Below, piece by piece: positions 25,859 to 34,740 of a DNA stretch of 64,000 bases. The stretch lies in NCBI GenBank assembly GCA_051888795.1, contig JBJFCD010000199.1, forward strand, positions 50,398-114,397, read 5' to 3'. Position 1 is the first letter of the stretch; each line of letters opens with the position of its first letter. The DNA comes from MD308 sp051888795 (GTDB taxonomy: Bacteria > Bacillota > Clostridia > Lachnospirales > Lachnospiraceae). Both the position numbers and the translations under genes were made by a program. The notes under the pieces are model-generated. The model saw only the letters and a program-made list of their open reading frames with translations. It had not been told where the DNA came from and did not search any database.

Positions 25859-27454
25859 ATGTCGTATACATCATTTATTTATTTGGTTTTTTTAGCGATT
25901 TCATGCCTGATTTATTATATGATTCCGTTAAAGAATCGTTGGATTGTAATTCTTGCGGCTAATATGGTATTTTATGCTGCTGCAGGATGGGATAATCTTG
26001 TTTACCTTTTGTGTGCAATTTCAATTTCCTATTTTGTAGCATTAAAAATGGGGAAATTGCATGATGAATTTAAGGTTATAAAAAAGCAGGGAAATTATGA
26101 CAGAAAGCAGCTAAAGGAGGTAAAAGCAGCCTTTGAGAAGCGCCGCAGAAAATTTCTTCTGATAGGTCTTGTAACTGTGATAGGAGCTCTTTGTGTTGTT
26201 AAGTACACAAACTTTGTACTTAAGAATGTAAATGGTCTGCTTAACCTTGTGGGCATGGGAAGAGATTCTATGACAGTAAAGCTGATAGTGCCGTTGGGAG
26301 TATCGTTTTTTACTTTCCAGATTATATCTTATCTGGTTGATGTTTATAAAGGAGATATAGCTCCGCAAAAGAATTTTATGAGATATGCTTTGTATATTTC
26401 CTTTTTTCCGAGTGTTACACAAGGACCTATCCCGAGATACAGTCAGCTTGGGACACAGTTGGAGACACCGCAGAAATTTAATTATGATAATATTCGGGAT
26501 GGAGCAGTCTGGATTGTATGGGGCTTTGCTAAGAAATTGATTCTTGCAGAGCGACTAGCCACTTTTGTTAATAGCATATATGATAATTATACTTCATATA
26601 ATGGCATTATTCTGGTATTGGCAACGATTGCTTATTCTATTCAGATATATGCAGATTTTTCCAGTTGCATGGATATAGCAACAGGTTCTGCCAGAATGTT
26701 CGGAATAGAGCTTGCGCCGAATTTTCTTCGTCCTTATTTTTCGAAAACAATGCCTGAATTCTGGAGACGTTGGCATGTGTCTTTAGGAAACTGGTTTAAA
26801 GATTATGTGTTTTTCCCATTTTCAATCTCACAGGCGTTATTAAAACTTAATAAAAAGGCGAGAAAAACATTTGGAGACGGTGCAGGAAGAATCATAGCTT
26901 CTTCGTTACCGATTTTATTGGTATGGGCTTTGACAGGAATTTGGCATGGAGCGTCCTGGAAATTTGTTGTTTGGGGATTGTTTCATGGAACATTGATCAT
27001 TCTGAGTACAATTTTTACTCCATATAATCAAAATCTTGTAAAGAAGTTTAACATCCGGACGGACTGTTTCTGGTTTCGGCTGTTCCAGATGTTAAGGACA
27101 TTTACACTTTGCTGTATTGGACGAGTATTTTTCAGGGCAGATGGTCTTCGAGCAGCGTTGGGAATATTTAAACGGATATTCAGTGGTGTAGGACTGGCTC
27201 AGATCATGAATGGTAATATATATAATTATGGATTAAATGAGAAAAATATGCTGGTAGTTATCATTGCAGCACTTGTATTATTGATTGTCAGTATTTTAGA
27301 AGAAAAGTCAAGTGAGAGTATTGTAAATTTGTTAAGCAAACAGAATCTGGTTTTCAGATGGATCATTATTTACACACTGTTTTTTGCGGTATTGGTATTT
27401 GGAAAGTATGGTCCGGGATATGATGCAGCAGGATTTATATATGAGCAATTTTAG
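25859..27454 (+). CDS. MBOAT O-acyltransferase (DltB/AlgI-like)
   Basis: 531 residues with about 11-12 hydrophobic segments. MBOAT signatures are RRWHVSLGNWFKDYVFFP (His306) and LTGIWHGASW (His363, the likely catalytic His). These proteins carry an acyl group across the membrane onto an extracellular acceptor. The ATG at 25859 is preferred (GGAGG just upstream) and gives the usual MSYTSFIYLVFLA start; an ATG at 25823 exists. First gene of a four-gene acyl-transfer operon. Confidence 0.9.
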   Translation: MSYTSFIYLVFLAISCLIYYMIPLKNRWIVILAANMVFYAAAGWDNLVYLLCAISISYFVALKMGKLHDEFKVIKKQGNYDRKQLKEVKAAFEKRRRKFLLIGLVTVIGALCVVKYTNFVLKNVNGLLNLVGMGRDSMTVKLIVPLGVSFFTFQIISYLVDVYKGDIAPQKNFMRYALYISFFPSVTQGPIPRYSQLGTQLETPQKFNYDNIRDGAVWIVWGFAKKLILAERLATFVNSIYDNYTSYNGIILVLATIAYSIQIYADFSSCMDIATGSARMFGIELAPNFLRPYFSKTMPEFWRRWHVSLGNWFKDYVFFPFSISQALLKLNKKARKTFGDGAGRIIASSLPILLVWALTGIWHGASWKFVVWGLFHGTLIILSTIFTPYNQNLVKKFNIRTDCFWFRLFQMLRTFTLCCIGRVFFRADGLRAALGIFKRIFSGVGLAQIMNGNIYNYGLNEKNMLVVIIAALVLLIVSILEEKSSESIVNLLSKQNLVFRWIIIYTLFFAVLVFGKYGPGYDAAGFIYEQF

Positions 27455-27465
27455 GAGTAATGATG

Positions 27466-28506
27466 ATGAAAAAAGTATATAAGAAGATATTGGGCATAGT
27501 GATTTTTTGGGTGATTGGTATTGTGATGTTTGTTCACATTTCCTATTTGCTGCGTCCTCTGAATAACACGTTTTTTCGGAACGAATTTACCGGATTTTAT
27601 GCAGAAGAAGAGGATACTCTTGATGTTGTAGCGATAGGAAGCAGTGGACTTTACCGTTATCTGGATAATCCATATCTGTGGGATGAATACGGGTTGACAT
27701 CCTATAATGTAGGAACGCCGAGTCAGTCATGTTTTTTTGCTGAGGATCTGATTGACGAAATACATAAAACGCAGCACCCACAGCTTATTATAGTCGAAAC
27801 AAGAAGATTTTTAACATCGAAAAGTAAGAGTGCGAATTCAAATCGTTTTTGCATGGTTCATGATAATATGAAATATTCTTTGAACAGAATAGAATTAATA
27901 AATTCTACAGTTGATAGTTGGTCAAAACGGATTGATGCATATTTTGACATTATAACATACCATGACAGCTGGGAAGAATTTTCATATGATAATCTGAAAT
28001 ATATTGATAATGAACAATCGCATAAATTTAAAGGGTGGAAGTTTGCTGACGGAGTTGTTTCTGTTGATAAGCCGGAAATCATATCAGGAGAAGAAACGAT
28101 AGCAATTCCTGAGGTTGCTGAAGAAGCATTAGTTCAGCTGATGGAAAAATGTCAGAAAGAAAATATTCAGGTTTTGTTTGTGTCTACACCATGGCAGATT
28201 GATTCTGAAAGACAGATGAAAAATCGTTACATTGGTAATCTGATTGAAGAATACGGATTCAACTTTTTGGATTGTAATCAGTACATTGATGAGATTGGCT
28301 TAGATTTTGAAAAAGATTTTTATAATTCAAAGCATACCAATTTGGTTGGTGCTGAAAAAGTAACTGATTTTATTGGGAACTATATTGTGGAAAATTATGA
28401 TATCGACACAGATCATACACAAGCTGTCACTGATGATTGGAATAATATGCTTGAACAGTATAATATTGAAGCGGAAAAAACTAAGGCAAAAATAGCATCC
28501 AGGTAG
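27466..28506 (+). CDS. Membrane-anchored SGNH-type protein (DltD-like)
   Basis: 346 residues. One N-terminal transmembrane anchor (about 8-28) precedes an extracellular domain. GSSGLYRY at 58-65 resembles the DltD GSSEL block, and NSKHTNLVGAEK near residue 290 supplies the catalytic His. DltD-like proteins hand the acyl group to the cell-wall polymer. Three ATGs occur (27460, 27463, 27466); 27466 has the best spacing to AGGAG. It follows the MBOAT gene closely. Confidence 0.8.
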   Translation: MKKVYKKILGIVIFWVIGIVMFVHISYLLRPLNNTFFRNEFTGFYAEEEDTLDVVAIGSSGLYRYLDNPYLWDEYGLTSYNVGTPSQSCFFAEDLIDEIHKTQHPQLIIVETRRFLTSKSKSANSNRFCMVHDNMKYSLNRIELINSTVDSWSKRIDAYFDIITYHDSWEEFSYDNLKYIDNEQSHKFKGWKFADGVVSVDKPEIISGEETIAIPEVAEEALVQLMEKCQKENIQVLFVSTPWQIDSERQMKNRYIGNLIEEYGFNFLDCNQYIDEIGLDFEKDFYNSKHTNLVGAEKVTDFIGNYIVENYDIDTDHTQAVTDDWNNMLEQYNIEAEKTKAKIASR

Positions 28507-28520
28507 AGAGGAGAAGAAAA

Positions 28521-29978
28521 ATGGTACGATCAATTGTAGAAGCAGTAGCTTTGCATGCACAGGAAATGCCGGAAAAATTTTGTCTGGCAGATGGCTCAAA
28601 TGAGCTGACATATCGCGAATATTGGGAATGTATTTTTGGCTATGCAAAACATTTGCAGGAACTGGGAATAAAAAAAGGTGATTGTGTAGTTGTAAGAAAT
28701 TCACAGAATATAAAAGTACTCACGGCAGGTTTGGCAATTCAGTTATTAGGGGCAGTTTTTGTACCACTGGAAAAAGACGTGGCAGACAACCGTATACTGG
28801 AAATCGCAGAAATTGTAAATGCGAAATGTTATATTGCTGCGAGAACACTTGAAATATTCTGTCCTTTTGAAAAGATGACAAGTGTGCTCTCTTATCGTGA
28901 TGAAAATGCAGATTACGGTACGTTCCCGTTCCCTGAATTGGAAGACACGGCAGAAATTCTGTTTACTACGGGGACAACTGGCGTATCAAAAGGAATCGAG
29001 CTGATTCACGGTAACGTAGTTGCGGTGGCTGAAAACGTAATCGATGGTGTAGAGATGGACAAGGATAATGTAGAGATGATTCCGGTTCCGCTCAGTCATT
29101 CTCATGGCTTGAGACGCTATTATGCAAATATGTTAAACGGAAGTTCAGTTGTGATTTTGGGAAGTATTGTATTTGCGCAGGCTGTATTTGGCTCAATAAA
29201 GAAATATGGCGTTACCGCAATAGATCTTGTCCCGGCAGCACTTTCCGGGCTGTTAAAACTGACCGGAGAGGAACTGGGTGATTATAAAGACCAGATCCGT
29301 TATGTGCAGCTTGGCTCGGCTCCGATACCGGAGGGAGATAAACAAACTCTGCGTACATTACTTCCGAAATCAAGATTATATAATTTTTATGGAACTACAG
29401 AATCGGGATGTTCCTGCATTTTCGATTTCAATGCAATGGATAAAAAGAATTGTATAGGAAGACCTACCTGTCACGCAAAATTTGCATTTATGGATGAGGA
29501 GGGTAATCCATTTCATGCGACAGAAGAAAATCCGGGACTTTTGGCTTGTGCCGGTGAGATGAATATGGTAGGCTATTATAAAGCAGAAGAGCTGAATCGG
29601 GAAACAATTAAAAATGGATACATTCAGACCCAGGATATGGCATATATGGGAGAAGATGGTCTGATATATATGCTTGGACGTCAAGGAGATGTAATCGAGA
29701 GCGGCGGAAATAAAATTTCTCCGGTTGAGATTGAAGAAGTTGCAATAAAATGTGAAGGTGTTAAAGATTGTGCCTGTGTACCGACAGACAGTCCTATTCT
29801 GGGAAAAGAACCTAAACTTTTTGTTGTTATGGAGGATGAAACAGCATTTAATTATGATATAATATATCAGTATCTGAAGGAAAGGCTCGAAGTGTATAAG
29901 GTTCCGAGGATCATAGAAGAGATAGATGCCATTCCTCGTACTTATAACGGAAAAATCCAAAGAAAAAAATTAATGTAA
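28521..29978 (+). CDS. AMP-forming acyl ligase of the Dlt-like operon
   Basis: 485 residues, ANL superfamily. The P-loop-like LFTTGTTGVSKGIE is at about 149-162, the A5 motif is YNFYGTTESG, and the A8 hinge and catalytic Lys region are GRQGDVIESGGNKISP with a final YNGKIQRKK. It should adenylate a carboxylic acid and load it on the carrier protein encoded next. The substrate-binding stretch (PVPLSHSHGLRRYY) is of the fatty-acyl or aryl ligase kind and lacks the FDLSVMD motif of D-alanine ligases. The substrate is therefore unknown. Confidence 0.85.
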   Translation: MVRSIVEAVALHAQEMPEKFCLADGSNELTYREYWECIFGYAKHLQELGIKKGDCVVVRNSQNIKVLTAGLAIQLLGAVFVPLEKDVADNRILEIAEIVNAKCYIAARTLEIFCPFEKMTSVLSYRDENADYGTFPFPELEDTAEILFTTGTTGVSKGIELIHGNVVAVAENVIDGVEMDKDNVEMIPVPLSHSHGLRRYYANMLNGSSVVILGSIVFAQAVFGSIKKYGVTAIDLVPAALSGLLKLTGEELGDYKDQIRYVQLGSAPIPEGDKQTLRTLLPKSRLYNFYGTTESGCSCIFDFNAMDKKNCIGRPTCHAKFAFMDEEGNPFHATEENPGLLACAGEMNMVGYYKAEELNRETIKNGYIQTQDMAYMGEDGLIYMLGRQGDVIESGGNKISPVEIEEVAIKCEGVKDCACVPTDSPILGKEPKLFVVMEDETAFNYDIIYQYLKERLEVYKVPRIIEEIDAIPRTYNGKIQRKKLM

Positions 29979-29997
29979 AGAAAAGGAGAATGATGCT

Positions 29998-30225
29998 ATG
30001 CAGGAATTACTGGAAATCTTAAAAGAAATCTTGCCAAATGTAGAATGGGAATCAGATCTTGATCTGGTAGATGAGGGGATTATCAATTCTATTGATATTA
30101 TCACTATCATTTCAGAAATCACAGACGAGTATGATATAAAGATTTCTTCCGATGAAATGAGAGCAGAAAATTTCAATTCAGTACAGGCAATTTATGATAT
30201 GATTCAGCGTCTGGAAGAAGAGTAA
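29998..30225 (+). CDS. Acyl carrier protein (DltC-like)
   Basis: 75 residues, acidic and helical. The phosphopantetheine attachment is Ser31 in DEGIINSIDIITI (usual form D-S-L/I; here N-S-I). It would carry the acyl group from the ligase to the MBOAT protein. Last gene of the operon, followed by a terminator-like hairpin. Confidence 0.88.
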   Translation: MQELLEILKEILPNVEWESDLDLVDEGIINSIDIITIISEITDEYDIKISSDEMRAENFNSVQAIYDMIQRLEEE

Positions 30226-30241
30226 GATTATATGAAAAAGG

Positions 30242-30290
30242 CAGGACTCTGTATTATGCAATTTATGCATATGCAGAGCCCTGATTTTTA
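30242..30290 (+). terminator. Probable terminator after the carrier protein gene
   Basis: CAGGACTCTG (30242-30251) pairs with CAGAGCCCTG (30274-30283) with one mismatch; the inner loop can also pair. ATTTTTA follows. Confidence 0.65.
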
Positions 30291-30339
30291 TGAAAATTAA
30301 AATATCTGTTTGTATTTGGTATTTATAGAAAATAACTAA

Positions 30340-31107
30340 TTATTTGTTCTTCTTTGTAGTTTCCGGATTATCGACAACTGTGATAATTCCTTTCTTCCAC
30401 ATGATTCTTGAAGTGATGATTGCGATTGGAAGCATTGCAATGATCAGGAATCCAATTGCTCCGAACAGAGAGCCACCGGAAGTAATTCGTACAAGAAGGG
30501 AGATAACTGTAACGATGATCAGTACAGGGATTACGCCTTTTACGCCACCTTTTACAATCTTATCACCGGAGCTGCTGTTAGAGAATAATCCCAGTGTCAG
30601 TGAACCGAACAAAGCCGGAATAATGTAATTTGAAGCTATCTTTACCTGTGGTATTTCAAATACAAACTGGATTCTGGAGCTCAGAAGTGCTGCCAGTGCC
30701 AGAATCGCAACTGTCATAATAGAAGAAACAGCTACAGCAACAGAAGCAATTGCATCACCTTCCGGAGTGTTCTGCTCTGTGTCGGACAGTTTAATTGCAT
30801 TGATTGCACAAGGAAGCTTCAGGTTCATAATATTTCCTGTAAGGAAGGTCAGATAGGAAGAACTTCCGAGGATTGGGGTGTAGCTGATTGCCTCTGAGAT
30901 ACCAACCGGAATGTAAATCATGAGGATACTTATTGTTGCCAGATTAAATACTTCACCAAAGGAAGGAATTGCATCATAATAAGTCAATACAATAAAAGGA
31001 ATGGCTATCATATAGATCAGCATTATCAGAGTGCCAATACGTCCTTTGCTGTGAGACCACTGCTGGAATGGATCCATTACTACGTTATTTTTCTTATCCT
31101 TACTCAT
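30340..31107 (-). CDS. Multi-span membrane protein, partner of DUF5058
   Basis: 255 residues with about six or seven hydrophobic segments after a charged start. It is not recognised as a known transporter. It is the third gene of a minus-strand set after the M20 amidohydrolase and the DUF5058 protein. GGAGG precedes its start. The two membrane proteins are similar in size and adjacent, so they may form a heteromeric permease for the substrate or product of the amidohydrolase (inference). Confidence 0.65.
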   Translation of the reverse strand: MSKDKKNNVVMDPFQQWSHSKGRIGTLIMLIYMIAIPFIVLTYYDAIPSFGEVFNLATISILMIYIPVGISEAISYTPILGSSSYLTFLTGNIMNLKLPCAINAIKLSDTEQNTPEGDAIASVAVAVSSIMTVAILALAALLSSRIQFVFEIPQVKIASNYIIPALFGSLTLGLFSNSSSGDKIVKGGVKGVIPVLIIVTVISLLVRITSGGSLFGAIGFLIIAMLPIAIITSRIMWKKGIITVVDNPETTKKNK

Positions 31108-31122
31108 CTTTTTTACCTCCTC

Positions 31123-31833
31123 TTACTGTAAAATGCTTGTCCAAAGGATGGATGAAACCATACCACCGATCATGGAAAATGCCATGATAAAATCATTCAG
31201 CCATTTCAATTTTGGTTTAGAAGCCAGAACTCCCAGAGCAACTGCGATTACCAGACCGGTAAGCATAACTGCTGCCTGAATGGTATCTCCGATTAAGAGA
31301 ACCGGAACGTAAACGGAAAACAGACAAAGCATAAATGTTCCGCTGAGTACGTATTTCCAGGTGCTTGCATTTTCTGTCTTAGATACACTCATGCAAAGCT
31401 TTTTGCCTAGAGGGAGTAATACACAGAAACCACTCAGCATACCGATACTCATTAAGATCATTACAACACCAAACTGACTTCCGGTTGCGCTCTCAAGCAT
31501 CTGTGCGCTTGTCTCATAGCCGATTGCTGTTGCAACACTGCTTGAGATCAAAGTTTCATAGGACAGGGAGCCTATAACAGAAAGTCTCCACCAGGACCAT
31601 ACGGTTCCAAGTACCGGGATCAGCGCAAATAATCCAACTACAATGGAGAGACTTGGTACAATTGAAAATACAAGGCTGGATTTGATTACTTTTTTTACAG
31701 TCTGCTCACTGATACCAAGCTCCAGACATCTTTTGTATGCCTTTTTCAGATAGAGCAGTGAGAAGATTACGATGTAGACTAAACCGCCTATTACCAATGC
31801 TAACAATAAAGGACTTGTAATTATTTCTTTCAT
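31123..31833 (-). CDS. DUF5058-family integral membrane protein
   Basis: 236 residues, about six transmembrane segments, with SLVFSIVPSLSIVVGLFALIP and a short WSWWRLSVIG motif typical of this uncharacterised family. It lies 15 nt before the next membrane-protein gene and 36 nt after the M20 gene on the same strand. Probably the membrane part of an uptake or export system for acylated amino acids or peptides (inference from the M20 neighbour). Confidence 0.75.
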   Translation of the reverse strand: MKEIITSPLLLALVIGGLVYIVIFSLLYLKKAYKRCLELGISEQTVKKVIKSSLVFSIVPSLSIVVGLFALIPVLGTVWSWWRLSVIGSLSYETLISSSVATAIGYETSAQMLESATGSQFGVVMILMSIGMLSGFCVLLPLGKKLCMSVSKTENASTWKYVLSGTFMLCLFSVYVPVLLIGDTIQAAVMLTGLVIAVALGVLASKPKLKWLNDFIMAFSMIGGMVSSILWTSILQ

Positions 31834-31869
31834 TATGTTTCCTTCCTTTCTCTTTCTTCCTTCGTTACC

Positions 31870-33096
31870 TTAGCTGTGTTCCTCCAGCCATCTCATAGCA
31901 GCGTATGCATAGACTGCGCTTCCGGGTGCAAGAACGGATTCATCGAATTTTACTTTCGGGTGATGCTGTGGATATGCATATCCAAGATCCGGATGACCGG
32001 CAGCGAGAGCGAGCATGATTGACGGAACTTCCTGACTTACATAAGCAAAATCTTCCGAACCGGCCGCTTTTGATGCGCTTCCGCCTCCTGCCATTGCAAA
32101 AAGCTGTGCCTGCGTAAATGCTTTTTGCGGACCAAGAAGCTCTTTCACATATTTAGCGGCACATGCAGACAGATCACCATCATTTTTAAGAACAGGACAT
32201 CCTCTGCCGAAGATCACTTCAGCGCTTCCGCGGAAGGATGCTGCAATTCCCTGGGAAATCTCAGTGATTCTTTCTTTGATAAATGCTCTGACTTCTTCAT
32301 CATAAGTTCTGATGGTTCCTTCCATGTCCACAGTATCCGGAATAACGTTTGCAGCCTGCCCTGCATGGATTTTTCCGATTGTAAGTACAGCCTCATCAAT
32401 CAATCCCAACTCTCTTGCATGGATTTCCTGAAGAGCAGTAATGATATGAGCTGCAATTGTAACAGGATCTACACCGGTATTTGGCATAGAGCCATGGCAG
32501 CCTTTTCCCTGAATGTGGATCTTAAAATAGTCGGCTCCCGGTGCACTGATGCCTCCGTCGCTTACAATAACAGTTCCTGCCGGGAATGGCTGTCCTGCCA
32601 TGACATGGATCATTAAAGCAGCATCTACATCCGGATTTTTAAGGACACCTGCCTGAATCATATCATTTGCACCCTCAAAGGTTTCCTCTGCAGGCTGGAA
32701 CATGAGCTTTACAGTTCCGTTAATCTCATCTTCATGGTTCTTCAAAAGCTGCGCAGCACCTAACATCATAGTGGTGTGCATGTCATGACCGCAGGCATGC
32801 ATTTTATCTGTTTCGGATGGAAAATCCACGTCAGCTTCTTCCTGGATAGGAAGAGCATCCATATCACCACGGATCAGAAATACTTTTCCGCTTTTCTTAC
32901 CTCCGGCTGTTACAACGACACCGGATTTTCCGCAATCCTTTGGATCATATCCCATTGCTTTGAGTTCCGCTTTGACAAATTCAACTGTATCGTGCAAGTC
33001 AAATTCGGTTTCGGCGTGTCTGTGAAGATAATGCCTTCTTTCAATGAGCTGTTGTTCATACTCATTTACTTCTTTTAATAATTGTTCTGCATCCAT
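31870..33096 (-). CDS. M20D-family amidohydrolase
   Basis: 408 residues. Metal-site motifs are HACGHDMHTTMML (with Cys, typical of the M20D/hippurate hydrolase branch), PAEETFEGANDM and AGSEDFAYVSQEVPS. A dimerisation domain occupies the middle. Family members cleave N-acyl amino acids such as hippurate, N-acetyl-diaminopimelate, aminobenzoyl-glutamate or auxin conjugates. The exact substrate cannot be read from sequence. First gene of the minus-strand operon, behind a good promoter and opposite to a regulator. Confidence 0.9.
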   Translation of the reverse strand: MDAEQLLKEVNEYEQQLIERRHYLHRHAETEFDLHDTVEFVKAELKAMGYDPKDCGKSGVVVTAGGKKSGKVFLIRGDMDALPIQEEADVDFPSETDKMHACGHDMHTTMMLGAAQLLKNHEDEINGTVKLMFQPAEETFEGANDMIQAGVLKNPDVDAALMIHVMAGQPFPAGTVIVSDGGISAPGADYFKIHIQGKGCHGSMPNTGVDPVTIAAHIITALQEIHARELGLIDEAVLTIGKIHAGQAANVIPDTVDMEGTIRTYDEEVRAFIKERITEISQGIAASFRGSAEVIFGRGCPVLKNDGDLSACAAKYVKELLGPQKAFTQAQLFAMAGGGSASKAAGSEDFAYVSQEVPSIMLALAAGHPDLGYAYPQHHPKVKFDESVLAPGSAVYAYAAMRWLEEHS

Positions 33097-33132
33097 TCTT
33101 CGCTTCCCCCTTCCTTCGCTATTGATTTAAGG

Positions 33133-33189
33133 AATAAATAAAGAACACTTATTTATTTGAATTATAAGTCAAGATTCTGAAATTATCAA
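33133..33189 (-). promoter_or_regulatory. Minus-strand promoter of the M20/DUF5058 operon with inverted repeat at the start site
   Basis: On the minus strand TTGATA (33189-33184), a 17-nt spacer and TATAAT (33166-33161) form a near-consensus promoter. A 9-bp inverted repeat (33133-33141 with 33149-33157) covers the expected start point and could be the operator for the divergent regulator. It is AT-rich, so a chance match is possible. The 230-nt gap holds no gene. Confidence 0.65.
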
Positions 33190-33327
33190 ATACTTATATA
33201 TTATTGTGCGTAAATTTGGATAATGTGTACAGAATTAGAAGTTTAATTATTGTTTATGGAAGATAAATATTGATTTATGGAACAGTTTGATACACAATAG
33301 AAGAAGAGATAAGAGGAGGAAATGAAG

Positions 33328-34650
33328 ATGATTTGTCATATTCTTGTTATTACATCTGAATATTTGTCCCAGTATATGAAAGATACTTTGGGAATGCCGC
33401 CTGAAAATATTGTTTTTCGTTTTGCTGAATATCAGAAATTTTCAGATTTGGAAGAAATCTATCTTGAAAATGAGAGCTGGGCAGATGGCGTTCTTACTAC
33501 AGGTATTGTGGTACAGACAACGCTGGAGCGTACCATTAATAGACCTTTAAAACCGATGCTGTCTCTAGGAACGGATAACGAAAGCTTTTACCGGATCCCG
33601 TTGAGCCTGCTGATTGAAAACCGTTCCTTTGATCCGGAAAGGATTGTTTTTGATGTATTCGTAAATGTAGTGCCTCAGGCTTCGGTATTAAGCCTCTTGG
33701 AAAGTAAAAGTGTGGATACTATGTTCCCGGAATTTTTCAAATGGCTTTCGTGTGCGCCCCTTGAGGAGTTGGAACAGGTTGAAAATGATACCTTGGAGCG
33801 GATTAAGAGCCTGTGGGAGAATGATAAGATAGATATGGTAATCTGTCGCTACAGTAGTTTGATCCCCCGATTAAAGGAACTGAATATCCCGTGTGTTTTT
33901 GCAAATGGAACCGATGAGCATGTGCATGATGTTCTGCAGCATCTGCTTGCAAAAATAAAAATTGAAAAAATCACTGCCCATGCCCCGGCAGTAATTTCTG
34001 TGCGACCAAGAGAAACGAAGGATAATCTTTGGACAGAACGTATGGAAATTGCACTCCAGAAAGCACTGCTGGATTTTGCCTATAAAAATGACCTGGATTT
34101 TCTGCTTCAGAAAAAGATGGAACAAATACTTGTGATTACAGAAAAAGCTGTCATATCTTACATTACAGATGATTTTAAGCAAAATCATCTCGCATCATAT
34201 TTAAAAGAAAATATAGATTATAACCTGAGTATTTCATATGGTATCGGTAATACCATCGACGAAGCGCTGGTGAATGCCCAGACTGCATTCCGTGCAGAAG
34301 GTATTTCGGGGGATTCTTTTCTTGTCGATGAAGAGCAGAAACTTATAGGCCCTTTGTGTGCAGACAAGAAAACGGTGTCCTCAAATATGATAACACCGAG
34401 AATACAGGAAATCTCCCAGAAGTCATCTCTTTCAACAGCAACAATCCACCGTCTCTCAAGGTTGCTTTTACTGCTTGGAAGAAGAGAAATCACCAGTATG
34501 GATCTGGCGGAGGGATTTCATATATCGCTGAGAGGGGCCAACAGAATTCTTCAGAAACTGGAAAAAAGCGGAATTGCAAAAGCAAGTTTTCAGAAATCCA
34601 GTCACATGCGTGGACGACCGACAAAAATATACAGTATTGACCTGGAATAA
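33328..34650 (+). CDS. Three-domain transcriptional regulator (PrpR-N-like, cyclase-like, winged HTH)
   Basis: 440 residues. The N-terminal 200 residues resemble the PrpR_N type of sensor (DMVICRYSSLIPRLKELNIPCVFANG). The middle (about 215-350) has VISYITDDF and YGIGNTIDEALVNAQTAF, resembling degenerate GGDEF or GTP-cyclohydrolase-III-like folds. The C-terminal 70 residues form a winged helix (ITSMDLAEGFHISLRGANRILQKLEKSGIA). The ATG at 33328 has GGAGG 8 nt upstream, against 2 nt for 33322. It is divergent from the M20/DUF5058 operon, which it probably controls. Domain names are pattern-based. Confidence 0.7.
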   Translation: MICHILVITSEYLSQYMKDTLGMPPENIVFRFAEYQKFSDLEEIYLENESWADGVLTTGIVVQTTLERTINRPLKPMLSLGTDNESFYRIPLSLLIENRSFDPERIVFDVFVNVVPQASVLSLLESKSVDTMFPEFFKWLSCAPLEELEQVENDTLERIKSLWENDKIDMVICRYSSLIPRLKELNIPCVFANGTDEHVHDVLQHLLAKIKIEKITAHAPAVISVRPRETKDNLWTERMEIALQKALLDFAYKNDLDFLLQKKMEQILVITEKAVISYITDDFKQNHLASYLKENIDYNLSISYGIGNTIDEALVNAQTAFRAEGISGDSFLVDEEQKLIGPLCADKKTVSSNMITPRIQEISQKSSLSTATIHRLSRLLLLLGRREITSMDLAEGFHISLRGANRILQKLEKSGIAKASFQKSSHMRGRPTKIYSIDLE

Positions 34651-34672
34651 AAAGTGCAGGTGAATTCCAGAA

Positions 34673-34701
34673 TTGAAAATGTGTATCAGGTATGTTAGAA
34701 T
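34673..34701 (+). promoter_or_regulatory. Sigma-A promoter of pyrE
   Basis: TTGAAA at 34673-34678, a 17-nt spacer and TAGAAT at 34696-34701, with TGT forming an extended -10. Confidence 0.75.
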
Positions 34702-34740
34702 TGAAAACGAGAAACCTGTGGATACGGAGGATTAAAGGAT

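Noticed and set aside
28521..30225. Calling the ligase and carrier genes dltA and dltC
   Set aside because: The ligase lacks the D-alanine ligase signature and the gene order is not that of dlt; a neutral name is safer.
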